DNA of 64,000 nucleotides from NCBI GenBank assembly GCA_028042835.1, contig JAOFOL010000001.1:62001-126000 (forward strand). Reading direction: 5' to 3'. A model generated the notes under the pieces. It made no database searches. It saw only the letters and a program-made list of their open reading frames with translations, and was not told the origin of the DNA. The stretch is from Opitutales bacterium (lineage in GTDB: Bacteria > Verrucomicrobiota > Verrucomicrobiia > Opitutales > Seribacteraceae). How positions within the stretch are numbered: the stretch's first letter is position 1; each line of letters opens with the position of its first letter. This document shows positions 27,901-35,647 of this stretch, one piece after another. The position numbers and the translations under genes are program-made.

Positions 27901-30900
27901 TTATGCCTCTGTAATTTTTAATGGAGTAAAAATTGGAGATATGAATCAGCACCCAGTTCAAAATTCATTAGCTCCAAGGAATAGCGAATACTTAAGCCAT
28001 CGTTTTACCTTTTCGATTGGGCCGGATTTCACTTCAGTTGGTACTCATAAAATTCAAGTTGTTATGTTTAATTCTGGAACACAAACACCTGTTGCGATGA
28101 GTGAAATTGTGGAAATTAATATCTCTGATTTCGCTCAATTATCTCCTTCTATTTCTTTATCGGATCTTCCTTTCGAGAATATTACCACTACTTCTTCTTT
28201 GGTATTTTCAGCTAGATCAGCTGATTTGGATGGTGCCTTTGGAGGTCTTCAATTTTTCTTAGACGGTAAATCACTTGGCTCTACACTTCACCGGTCACCA
28301 GGTTTGAGCCAAGAAGAATCGGTTTATTTATATCATTACGAAGCTAATAAGAGTGGTGTTTACACCGTACATGCTGAAGGGTATGATAAGGTCGGGAATA
28401 GGGTAGCAAGTGTTCCAAGAAGCTTTATGGTTACTAATGGAACTCCGCCATCGACTGTCGATATCCCTAGAGACCTCATAAGTTTCAAACTCGAGGAACC
28501 AACAATATCGTTCACCGAAGTTGCCGGTGTAATCAAAAGTATACAGTTACAGAGCGATCTTGATCATACTTTTTTTGCTGCTCCAAGTGCTAAATTGTCT
28601 GGAGATGGTACTGGTGCTATAATCTCTGCCACCTTAGATGTTAATGGAAAATTGGAAGGGTTTGTTGTGGATGATGGGGGGGAAAATTATTCTCTCGATA
28701 GTTTGTCCTTACAATTATTGCAAGTCAGAAGAGTTGTAAGAACAGGTACTCCAGCAGAAATCACAACTAGATGGTGGGATGCACCGTGGCGGCTCTGGGT
28801 GCCAGAGGAAATTATCGTACCTTATTTACAAGCTCAGGAAGCAGACACCGCCGCACAATTGCAAGCCGCCCAGGACCAAAATGATTCTGGCGTGAACAAT
28901 CTCTTTGGAAATGCATTTAACATATATGCATCTTTAGGAATTACTTCTGGTACCACCACATTCTATTCCACAAAAAGAAGATTTGATGGTACATCTTTTG
29001 CCGGTGAAGGTTATGTTATTGCACCAAGATTTTACCCGGTCTTTGATACAACAGTTAATGAGGGTGTTGTTTCTTTGGATCGGTTGCCATTAGAAGAAAC
29101 TTTAAATGGGACAAGTCGAGTAGCTGATATAAATTTTGAACAGGAAGGTATTCATCACAAAGGAACATTATCTGGTGGTTTCACAAGGGCACCAATATAT
29201 TTAACAGCCAAAGCTTCATCTAATAAGGAAAATATAGAGTATGTTGCATTAGTACAAGATGGGGTAATAGTAGATACAGATTATCAGGAACCGTATACAT
29301 TTCCATTAATTGCTGATAATCCTAAAGATTACCAAGTTTCGTTTGCTGTCAAAGACTTTGATGGAAATATATTCTTCTCTGACCCTTCAACACTAAATGT
29401 GGATGAGTATTACGGTAGCGGAATTATCTCCAGTTTCTCGGGGGATATATTTTCAACGATGCAGATTGGGTCTGATTCTATGTTTAGTGTACTTGCAACA
29501 TCTGAATATGGCATAAGTGAAGTGGAGTTTTATATTGATGGAGTATCTGCTGGCTTTGCAGAAGATTTTGGCAATGGGAGGTACTCATTTGTAGCGGATT
29601 TTAAAGGCTATACCCAAGGTGATCATTTATTGGGTTATGTTGCTCGAGACAATAGGGGTAATGAGTCAGGTACTCATCATCCAAGTTTAACTAACTTAAA
29701 TGAATTTAAACATAAAACTATAACTTTAGTTGGATCATCCGAAAAACAGCCACCTTCTATTTTTCCGATACCAACAGCTGATGCTAATAGCACTACCGTT
29801 GTGAAATTTAAACGCGGCGATGTATCAACAATAAATCTGACTGCATCTGCAGATTCAGCGGGAAATCCTTTTCGGGTATTCCTTTTTTCCAATGGGGAGA
29901 TGCTAGAATCAACGAACGGGAATTTTTATGTAGAATTTGACGAGAACTCAACGCTTCATCAAAATGGGATTTTTAGTTTTGAGTTCATACCGAGGTTTGA
30001 GGGAAACTACACACTTTTACCTATGGTTATTGATAGCTTTGGAGTGCAAAAATTCTCACCTGATACAATCCATATGATAGTTTCGGAAACAAGTACTGCA
30101 TCTCCTTCCGTATCGATGGTTTATCCTTCGAGTGATATTACAATTAGCAGTTTTTCTTCAACTAGATTTGTGGCAACTGCCAATCATGATGATGGTTCTT
30201 TATTGGGAGTACAATTCTATCTTAATGGTAAGAAGCACGGAGAGTTTCTTTCTTATGAAAAAGACAAACCGAAGAATAGTAGTTTTTATACTTTAGATTT
30301 TAAACCTCCTTATACAAATGACATCAATTTTGTTACTGCAAGTGCAATAGATACAAGTGGCAATGAGACATTTTCACCCGCAATTGTCGTAAAGATTTCA
30401 CAGGGAGATGATAACATCCCAATTATTAATCTAGATCCGGTGAACGAATCTTACAGTGAAGAACAAAGCCTTTTCCTCAGTGCAACCGTTTCTGATTTTT
30501 CTGATTCAATTAGCGGAAGAGGAGTTGTCGAGGAGGTGTCATTTGTAATCAATGGAGTTATAGAACAAACTTTCACGCAAAAACCATACTTTTGGATATG
30601 GGATCCTATGGAATCTGGAGCCTACAATATTTTCGTTACTGCAAGGGATAATGAAGGAAATGTGGCTGTTTCGCAGGTTGAGAAAACTTTGGTAGGGTTT
30701 GATTCGTATGATAATATTCAAGAACCTACATTAGGTTCTATTTTCCCTAATGTAACTGGTGAGGTTCAATTTTATGACGAAGGGCCAATTGAAACATCTG
30801 CTTCTCAAAGAAGGAACTCAAGTAATAACCAAATAGAGCGGTATACCGTTATTAAAGGATTAAGTACTTTATTTTTGGATCAATTATCGAGTGGGCAAAT

Positions 30901-33403
30901 CATTCGATTTTCTAACGGTAAAGAAGTTACTTCTCAAAATTACGAAGTGTTTAGCATTACACATAACGACGAATTGCAATTGAAAGGATTATTAAGTGAT
31001 ATTGACAAGATTCTTCTGAGTAATTGGACAGATTTACAGATAGTAAATGTTTACCGTACTGGCTCTCTTATTCCACTGAATTTAAAATCAAATGTTAATG
31101 ACGATGAATTCGCAGTTGTCTCATTTTATGTGAATGCAATTTTACTGCAGCGTGATACGACATGGCCTTTCTCAAGTTCTTTTGAACCTACTTCAGATGG
31201 CAATTATACAATTGCAGTGATAGCTGAAAATTTTAACGGAGTACAAACACTTTATACTGAAAGATTAGAAGTTTTACCTAAGATCGGATTGCTTCCTGAC
31301 GGAAGTACAACCATTCACCCAAATCTCACTCGACGAGGATCTACTACGATTGGATCTGAACTAGTATTTTTAGCAAACTATGATGATCCTGACGGAGACA
31401 TGAATCGTGTTGAATTTTATTTGAATGGCAGACTTTCCTTTATTGACAGGGAGAAACCTTATTACTTTAAATTTAAGCCCTATTCGGACGCTACGATAAC
31501 TCAAGTAGACCGAGAATGGGAAGTTCTTGCTGTTGGAGTCGATAATGATCAAAACCGAATTGCATTGCAGGAAAATGGTACTGTTCAATCAAGTTTTTTA
31601 CTGCCAGAAGCGACAATTAAAGTACCGGTGAATAATGCAGAATATGCACATGAGCAAAGTATCAAAATAAGAATTGATGTTAGAGGAAGTAATCTCGAAA
31701 GTTTACTTGGGAGGAACTCGGGTATTGCTAATCCCAATACTAACCTTACTCCCAGGCAAATGAATGTTTTAGCAAATGGTGAACTTGTGACTGTTGCCCA
31801 GGAGACAGCTTGGGGGAGTGGAATATTCCTGGCAGATTGGGTTTGTGATCAAAACTTGGCTGGTGAATCAGGAGAAATTGAGGTGTTAGGTTCTATTGTT
31901 TTAGAAGACAACATGGTTTCCGGTTCGCCTTTTACGCCTGTCGTTTTGTCTGACATTGTAAAAATCAAAGTTGTAGAACCTAATCTGGGTGGTGATCCTA
32001 AAGCTGCGGTCAACCAAACGATAAAAGATCTTCTCGGAAAAAGTGCTACAGAGCAGGAGGTTAATTTAGCTATAACGGAAGATATGAATAACCAGTCAGA
32101 ATATCTTTTTGAAAATGATGACTTTCTTCGCTGGGCTTCCCATTTATCCGATCGAGAAATTTTCCAAAATATGGTGGATGCCATTGCTGGGCATCACATA
32201 ATGATAGGGCAGTTTCCAGATTATCTGAAAATTCGTGAAATAATGGATACATATTCCGCAATTCCAAATTATGGACAGGACGGAAGCCAGGATATTGACG
32301 GAGACGGTTTTTCTCTTCGGCAAGAAAACCTTTTTCTTACAAGCGATCAGGATGCAGCTGATTTTCCAAGTAGTGCTTTCAGTATGGGGTCATTTGTGGA
32401 CGATATGTTATCTTCAAGCGAATTTACAGATATCCATGGGGAGGTTCCTGTATTAACACCTCCTTCGGGCGGAGCTGATCGTTTCACAAACTACGAGAAA
32501 AACCGTCGTGATTTTGTTCGTATCATTTACACTAATAAATACGGTACAAGTCCAACAATACAGCAAGAAACTCAGGGTTCATATAGAATATCCGTGTTTG
32601 ATCCAGAATCGAAGGAAGCACAGCAAGCCAACCAGCTTATGATGATGCAGCAGTTGGCGATGTATTCAAATTTTGGTGTTGGAGGAGTAGGGGGTCAGGG
32701 AGGTGGAGGTGGAGGTGGAAATATTAACCCTTTTGCTTCACTTTTAGGTAATACCAACACTCAAAATCCACAACAGACAGCACCAACTTTCCGAAATGGA
32801 GAACCCGCGGTACTATTCGTGGTAAATATGATTGCTGAGGAATCAATTAATAATTTGGATATGATTTGGGGGGCTTCTTCCAAAAGAGATTACTACAAAA
32901 CGGCGGCATTAATTTCAAGCTTATGGCAGGAGAACTTGGGTGTGATGTCGGAAGATTTAATTTCTCAATATCATGGGCTGAGCACAGAGAGTCTCATTTC
33001 AACTTTGATGAGCGATTCTCGCTACTTGAGTCGTTTTGGAGGTCTTTCTATTTCTAGGGATGCACAGGAAGTTGAATCAGCCCCTGGATGGAAATTCTTA
33101 GATTGGCTTGGTCATTTCAATGACGAAAAATTCCCTTGGATATACCATTCGGGTTTAGGGTGGGTATATATTCATGGTCCGAAACAGGGGGAAGCGTGGT
33201 TTTATATTCCTAGTATTGGATGGCTATGGACTAATGAAGAAGTTTGGAAGAATAGAAACCCTGACTGGCTTCTCTGGTTTTACGAGCAAGAGAAATCAAG
33301 GTGGGTTGGATATTACACTTATGAACCATTAGGCAAAAAGCTTCTTTTAGATGGCAAAACCTTTTGGGACCCACAGACCAAAAGTGATTTTACGTACGAG
33401 TAA
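21980..33403 (+). CDS. Second giant exported protein: TolB-like propeller, Ig-like arrays and Trp-rich C-terminus
   Basis: The gene encodes about 3807 residues. I choose the ATG at 21980 over an in-frame TTG at 21968 because the ATG forms an ATGA overlap with the upstream stop and starts directly at a signal peptide (residues 1-27, cleavage after Val-Ser-Ala). Residues 30-400 look like CARDB/Ig-type domains. Residues about 494-754 form a TolB/PD40-like beta-propeller with repeated Ser-x-Asp-Gly-x-x-Phe/Val motifs; further blade-like units appear near 880-905 and 1264-1337, separated by Gly-Tyr-Pro repeats. Residues about 1345-2590 hold a long tandem duplication of Ig-like and repeat modules. 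More Ig-like domains, a helical region near 3330-3540, a Gly-rich linker near 3575 and the Trp-rich module (3704-3807) complete it. Probably a surface or extracellular protein; no catalytic site was recognised. Confidence 0.8.
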   Translation: MNFIRKILITSVVLFGLQLILCNSVSAQDANLRINFSGNLPSSVQVGSYFAIQGIVEVNGTNVPAGETVVATIEFRDPDGLIIDSHTQTWNGFPEQGNPGNLDNDTTGTNQVLFQVPWSEAAKWGLTEEWQVVARVTGAALENDLSDNAVTHNFTLEIPNLLMSDANVTGNIFLPNGDVVVSATVTNQSSVQTQNGVFFPVEARLFEGRITAATGPIDRNILDRERLIIPFADQGITPTLLPNDSISLNLPPLRLPADADGNYTIQVIVDPSDMQPLGSIVAESEEDTDNHLLINFSITQGVPTLQVNPNSFTGEVGTFRGLEPVRIGFTVRNNSNFAIETNDNYTARVVLSLNDTFNTEDFILREFDLGGDALGAQLLPNETVQLDWIQQMPDNLEGDYYLLLHIEETGQVFPLQNTPVINLNSKNEGQIKIADYDENSSSTDLINQILDLREQISVFQDVSVRWGGNTSGEQLALQTQIDALVIELGYAIKTPARDRPRTSSDGRWLVYETNDYQGFQQVFLVNVFAQRNTNQNAILVSRSQFDPNVGGNSHSLRPRISGDGSFVVFHSRADNLVAGDNNDVEDIFVYSVLDNRVFRLTNPVTGEEGNGASYYPDVNQDGSVITFESRASNLSTGTPFSNGNRQIHLWSRNLSSSDNIRLVTTGNANNHLPSVSQDGRFITFASDASDLLAVPSDDNNSLRDIFVFDADSNATERVNLTQAGEQTIDGTSDQPVISGDGNYIAFRSEATNMVLQGGIAQVVVESGGVGYFGNPTLEIKDLMGIGEGALIEIKENGINDYGQIRPDGIEVILAGKNYQSPQITIKADPNFPPLQTANCKPYLVNKGGEVYRVQNPHLNTGTLSSWVRVSESSDGIGGNMPSREPAISDDGSLVVYTTQASNLLESNVTREDGRTYFNRPVRQAQARAILVGGIGEIEVNNAGSGYQNGFLQIDDLSGLGSGASASYTVDSFGRISSITIVNPGTNYNLQTTVIGVDNPRGGSGFVAGDIRFAKENGQGENRTGGGRVHQITITDHGMGYQFAVDNIESLNSLLLIDGDGVDTDLDGRADAQINTENIHVDPQTGSIYLKQTFSIRVLSKTSLPGTTLLISDANDSVTITFSNTTSASSPPNSIATAGLSLAAIRNAITDIIENTWNSNGSISRGPLVEDNATGGDSFSLTALSGEVTVSNPSSVEVIAESNMLFSGTGFTRASPVFAAPPVILGFSEVTSGTTTVGLSNGRNILGYSEDKETDDIYLYEETNGQTKRERISRSSFGFPVNYRPSTLTSMPSNRLPAISGNGRHIYFSSDASDEGGLVFDNTNQRPQDNNNGRDIYYFDRKTSVLPTPILTINLLFPNNSLSHSFSPNSQIPIVAQVNYSGNDLDRLELLVDGNSSLVLEEFSPNIGTNRFSGVHLTPQRGTHTYQVVAFNVANLTIGASIPVEVFIDDSTNSLPPVVGLDDLIFNSATNGSSIPVSITGTDEDDALVGVQYYVDGVPFGDEILRDGRNSAQLNTFASSLNFSNTGVKSVFAIGRDSSGNYVSSEVESISVAQGSSNLSVSFSDGPRSFTLAEPDIQLTLSLTGQIIDVNLPLPVGRNFVVTPEVEIIGSGSGAAIDVIVDQNRSSITYGMVIGLSRVSGGLGYDENTTIRVVPIIRSVQQGTPAEIMLATPPQIELARNADGTLRVGSGYVTSPRIVIPPYAGLVRIPRAPLLGDGSIDPETFPIQLGGITPPVQDAFLIGGFSQSPIPLNFSVSSPEELESLTLVVDGREIGVVTDEPFTFSWIPDEAKVYTIYAAARDFSGNVVMSQPNYVKVDSFSGGGISASFNSDSNSTAAIANSTIYVSGEAYSEFGIAEIEFFIDGISMGKTFPANGSNNFGAHIDLTGIASGQHTMSMIARDYAGNQAGTFDRELTNSSGKMSQNLLIFPSSSNISGNPVIIKYPLSGSASPFSSQSFIPIIADLNVSSEVTGLTYASVIFNGVKIGDMNQHPVQNSLAPRNSEYLSHRFTFSIGPDFTSVGTHKIQVVMFNSGTQTPVAMSEIVEINISDFAQLSPSISLSDLPFENITTTSSLVFSARSADLDGAFGGLQFFLDGKSLGSTLHRSPGLSQEESVYLYHYEANKSGVYTVHAEGYDKVGNRVASVPRSFMVTNGTPPSTVDIPRDLISFKLEEPTISFTEVAGVIKSIQLQSDLDHTFFAAPSAKLSGDGTGAIISATLDVNGKLEGFVVDDGGENYSLDSLSLQLLQVRRVVRTGTPAEITTRWWDAPWRLWVPEEIIVPYLQAQEADTAAQLQAAQDQNDSGVNNLFGNAFNIYASLGITSGTTTFYSTKRRFDGTSFAGEGYVIAPRFYPVFDTTVNEGVVSLDRLPLEETLNGTSRVADINFEQEGIHHKGTLSGGFTRAPIYLTAKASSNKENIEYVALVQDGVIVDTDYQEPYTFPLIADNPKDYQVSFAVKDFDGNIFFSDPSTLNVDEYYGSGIISSFSGDIFSTMQIGSDSMFSVLATSEYGISEVEFYIDGVSAGFAEDFGNGRYSFVADFKGYTQGDHLLGYVARDNRGNESGTHHPSLTNLNEFKHKTITLVGSSEKQPPSIFPIPTADANSTTVVKFKRGDVSTINLTASADSAGNPFRVFLFSNGEMLESTNGNFYVEFDENSTLHQNGIFSFEFIPRFEGNYTLLPMVIDSFGVQKFSPDTIHMIVSETSTASPSVSMVYPSSDITISSFSSTRFVATANHDDGSLLGVQFYLNGKKHGEFLSYEKDKPKNSSFYTLDFKPPYTNDINFVTASAIDTSGNETFSPAIVVKISQGDDNIPIINLDPVNESYSEEQSLFLSATVSDFSDSISGRGVVEEVSFVINGVIEQTFTQKPYFWIWDPMESGAYNIFVTARDNEGNVAVSQVEKTLVGFDSYDNIQEPTLGSIFPNVTGEVQFYDEGPIETSASQRRNSSNNQIERYTVIKGLSTLFLDQLSSGQIIRFSNGKEVTSQNYEVFSITHNDELQLKGLLSDIDKILLSNWTDLQIVNVYRTGSLIPLNLKSNVNDDEFAVVSFYVNAILLQRDTTWPFSSSFEPTSDGNYTIAVIAENFNGVQTLYTERLEVLPKIGLLPDGSTTIHPNLTRRGSTTIGSELVFLANYDDPDGDMNRVEFYLNGRLSFIDREKPYYFKFKPYSDATITQVDREWEVLAVGVDNDQNRIALQENGTVQSSFLLPEATIKVPVNNAEYAHEQSIKIRIDVRGSNLESLLGRNSGIANPNTNLTPRQMNVLANGELVTVAQETAWGSGIFLADWVCDQNLAGESGEIEVLGSIVLEDNMVSGSPFTPVVLSDIVKIKVVEPNLGGDPKAAVNQTIKDLLGKSATEQEVNLAITEDMNNQSEYLFENDDFLRWASHLSDREIFQNMVDAIAGHHIMIGQFPDYLKIREIMDTYSAIPNYGQDGSQDIDGDGFSLRQENLFLTSDQDAADFPSSAFSMGSFVDDMLSSSEFTDIHGEVPVLTPPSGGADRFTNYEKNRRDFVRIIYTNKYGTSPTIQQETQGSYRISVFDPESKEAQQANQLMMMQQLAMYSNFGVGGVGGQGGGGGGGNINPFASLLGNTNTQNPQQTAPTFRNGEPAVLFVVNMIAEESINNLDMIWGASSKRDYYKTAALISSLWQENLGVMSEDLISQYHGLSTESLISTLMSDSRYLSRFGGLSISRDAQEVESAPGWKFLDWLGHFNDEKFPWIYHSGLGWVYIHGPKQGEAWFYIPSIGWLWTNEEVWKNRNPDWLLWFYEQEKSRWVGYYTYEPLGKKLLLDGKTFWDPQTKSDFTYE
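26010..29740 (+). repeat. Internal tandem duplication of about 600 residues in the second giant protein
   Basis: Copy A (about 26010-27760) and copy B (about 27790-29740) present the same modules in the same order. First come Ig-like units with a Tyr/Phe-x-Val/Leu-Asp-Gly motif. Next are a segment beginning Ala/Glu-Glu-Pro-x-Ile, a Gly-Tyr-Pro-type repeat, and the shared motif Gly-Thr-Pro-Ala-Glu-Ile. The copies end with a Gly-Tyr-Val-x-x-Pro-Arg stretch and a final Ig-like unit containing Glu-Phe-x-Ile-Asp-Gly. Copy B carries an extra insertion rich in Gln and Ala after Gly-Thr-Pro-Ala-Glu-Ile. A third, partial unit follows to about 30700 and lacks the central segment. Divergence is high, so the duplication is old. 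Confidence 0.65.
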
Positions 33404-33415
33404 TAATTTCTTCCA

Positions 33416-34462
33416 TTGAAAATCAATCAATTGGTTCATTCCACGGACCTAAAATCTGGAGGAGTGGCAAAAGCAGCTTTTGATTTGACTGAAGCTTTTG
33501 CAAGCTTAGGAATTTCATTAACCACCATAGAGATTCCAAGTTCCAATTGCTATGATTGTACGACTATTGCTCATGGGCTTTGGCAATGGCCGGGGCTGGT
33601 TGCTTATCAAAACTGGCGAGCCAAAAAAATACCTTATATTGTTTTTCCGCACGGTATGCTTGATCCTTGGTTTAAGAAAACTTATCCGCTGAAGCACATA
33701 AAAAAACAATTATATTGGTGGTGGCGGCAGGGAGAAATTCTGAAAAATGCATACGCAGTTTGTTTTACGACAGAGGAAGAAAGGCAACTTGCCCAAATTA
33801 CATTTTGGCCGTATCGATGCAGGGAAGTGGTTACTGGCCTAGGGGTGAATTCTCCTCCAGGAAATATTGATGAGCAAAAAGCTTTATTTCAAAAAGCTTT
33901 TCCGTTAACCAAGGGAAAGAATTGTTTGCTCTATATGGGAAGAATTCATCCTAAGAAAGGCCTGGATTTACTTTTACATTCGTTTTCCCATGTAAATAAT
34001 AAAAATTCCTTATTAGTGATTGCAGCCCCAATTGACCCCAAAGATAAGTACTACCAGAAAATTAGAAAGCAATCTCAAGAACTAGGGCAGAAAGTATTAT
34101 GGACAGATATGCTGGAGGGTGATTTGAAATGGGGAGCCCTTCGAACAGCTGAAGCTTTAATATTACCATCTCATCAGGAAAATTATGGTATGGTAGTAGC
34201 CGAGGCTTGCTCAGTTGGAACTCCGGTTCTTTTATCAAATAAGGTAAACTTGTACCGTGAAATTATAGAATATGATGCAGGTCTAGTAGGGGACGATACA
34301 CAGCTTGGTACTGACATATTGGTAGATCATTGGATAAAAGGAAAAGTACAAACCAGGGTTGAAAATGCCCAGAAATGTTTTAATGAGAAACTTCATATTT
34401 CGAAAACTACCGAAAAAATCATTACTTTGATTCAAGAAGCAAACCGGAAAAATTCTAATTGA
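33416..34462 (+). CDS. Glycosyltransferase, GT4-like (GT-B fold)
   Basis: The 348-residue protein starts at a TTG only 12 bases after the second giant gene. The N-terminal half has the Ser-Gly-Gly-Val-Ala motif of donor/acceptor loops (about residues 14-18). The C-terminal half has Tyr-Met-Gly-Arg-x-His-Pro-Lys-Lys-Gly from residue 173 and the Glu-x7-Glu nucleotide-sugar binding motif within 253-274 (Glu-Asn-Tyr-Gly-Met-Val-Val-Ala-Glu-Ala). This is the standard layout of GT4-family retaining glycosyltransferases, which use nucleotide-activated sugars at the cytoplasmic membrane. No signal peptide is present. Its stop overlaps the next glycosyltransferase start (TTGA). Sugar and acceptor cannot be read from the sequence; a role in surface glycan or glycoprotein synthesis fits the operon. 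Confidence 0.85.
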   Translation: MKINQLVHSTDLKSGGVAKAAFDLTEAFASLGISLTTIEIPSSNCYDCTTIAHGLWQWPGLVAYQNWRAKKIPYIVFPHGMLDPWFKKTYPLKHIKKQLYWWWRQGEILKNAYAVCFTTEEERQLAQITFWPYRCREVVTGLGVNSPPGNIDEQKALFQKAFPLTKGKNCLLYMGRIHPKKGLDLLLHSFSHVNNKNSLLVIAAPIDPKDKYYQKIRKQSQELGQKVLWTDMLEGDLKWGALRTAEALILPSHQENYGMVVAEACSVGTPVLLSNKVNLYREIIEYDAGLVGDDTQLGTDILVDHWIKGKVQTRVENAQKCFNEKLHISKTTEKIITLIQEANRKNSN

Positions 34463-35583
34463 AAATTAATATTTTACAGGGTGCATTTTTACCTGTTCCT
34501 CCCACCAAAGGGGGAGCAATTGAATCTGCCTGGTTTGAGCTAGGTAAAGAATTTGCAAAACATGGACATCAAGTGACCCATGTTTCTCGACTTGACCAAG
34601 GACTCAACCAAGTAGAGACGATAGATGGTGTAAAACATCTAAGGATTGGTGGTGCAAATGCAGTACGAAATTCTATCTTCTTAAAAATTTTAGAGCTTCC
34701 CTATGTGTTACGGGCAAAAAAAGTAATGCCAAGTGCAGACATTTTAGTAACGCATGCCTTTTGGGCACCCTTGTTGTTTCCCAAGTTAAAGCACGGAAAA
34801 CAGTACATTCATGTTGGGCGTTATCCTAAAGGGCAGTTGGGGTTTTACACAAAAGCTTCCCGTCTACAGGTACCTTCTCTTACAATTGCTGAAGCATGTA
34901 AGAAACAAGTACCGATGCATGTTTCTAAGATAAAGATATTACCTTATCCATTAACCTGGCAGACTTCAGGTAATCTTAATCTAGAGAATAGAGAGAAAGT
35001 TGTTCTTTATGCAGGTCGTATCCATCCTGAAAAGGGAGTTCGATACCTAGTGGAAGCATGGTCTCAAATACCCAATAAAATTTTGCAAGGTTGGACTCTT
35101 CGCTTGATTGGTCCGTGGCGAGAAGAACAGGGTGGAGGTGGTCAGCAATTTTATGATTCTCTGAAGCATATAATTGGTAGTTCAACCAATGCGATTGAAA
35201 TACATGATCCTATTTTTGAAAGGCATACATTAAAACAGGAAATGGAAAAAGTGCGTTTCTTTATATATCCTTCTGTTTCAAACAAGGGAGAAACTTTTGG
35301 ACTGGCAGTTTTAGAGGCTATGAGTTGCGGGTGTGTACCCATTGTTTCATCGTTACCTTGTTTTTCGGATTTTATAAATTTTGGAATCGAGGGTTTTTGT
35401 TTGAATGAAATCCGTAATCGAAATTTAATTGAGATCATAAATTACAAACTTTGTGAAATTCTGGAGGCTTCTGATTTAACAATTAAAAATATGGCAATCG
35501 CCTCTTGGAAACGTGCAAAAGAATATGAATTAGAAAAAGTAGCGGACCGGTATTTAGAAGATTTCAGTTCTTTGCTGTCATAA
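34459..35583 (+). CDS. Second glycosyltransferase, GT4-like
   Basis: The 374-residue protein starts at a TTG overlapping the preceding stop by four bases, so the two transferases are probably made together. It has the N-terminal Pro-x-x-Gly-Gly-Ala-Ile-Glu motif (residues 13-20), Tyr-Ala-Gly-Arg-Ile-His-Pro-Glu-Lys-Gly from residue 184, and the Glu-x7-Glu motif in Glu-Thr-Phe-Gly-Leu-Ala-Val-Leu-Glu-Ala-Met from residue 278. It is a GT-B-fold retaining enzyme by family. It is the last gene of the run that starts with the giant genes; 64 A+T-rich bases follow before the thioredoxin-like gene. Confidence 0.85.
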   Translation: MKINILQGAFLPVPPTKGGAIESAWFELGKEFAKHGHQVTHVSRLDQGLNQVETIDGVKHLRIGGANAVRNSIFLKILELPYVLRAKKVMPSADILVTHAFWAPLLFPKLKHGKQYIHVGRYPKGQLGFYTKASRLQVPSLTIAEACKKQVPMHVSKIKILPYPLTWQTSGNLNLENREKVVLYAGRIHPEKGVRYLVEAWSQIPNKILQGWTLRLIGPWREEQGGGGQQFYDSLKHIIGSSTNAIEIHDPIFERHTLKQEMEKVRFFIYPSVSNKGETFGLAVLEAMSCGCVPIVSSLPCFSDFINFGIEGFCLNEIRNRNLIEIINYKLCEILEASDLTIKNMAIASWKRAKEYELEKVADRYLEDFSSLLS

Positions 35584-35647
35584 ATTATTTGTAACTTTCA
35601 GTTTAGTTTTTCTTTGAATAACAAATGAAATTGATTATTTTTAATAT

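Noticed and set aside
8898-33403. Giant genes as nonribosomal peptide or polyketide synthases
   Set aside because: No adenylation, condensation, ketosynthase or carrier motifs are present; the domains are extracellular binding, propeller and Ig-like types behind signal peptides.
8898-33403. Prophage or phage tail region, suggested by the Gly-Tyr-Pro repeats
   Set aside because: No capsid, portal, terminase, integrase or lysis genes occur anywhere in the window, and both proteins have signal peptides.
8898-33403. CRISPR-like or DNA-level repeat array
   Set aside because: The repetition is at the protein level with strongly diverged DNA; no regular identical repeats with unique spacers were found.
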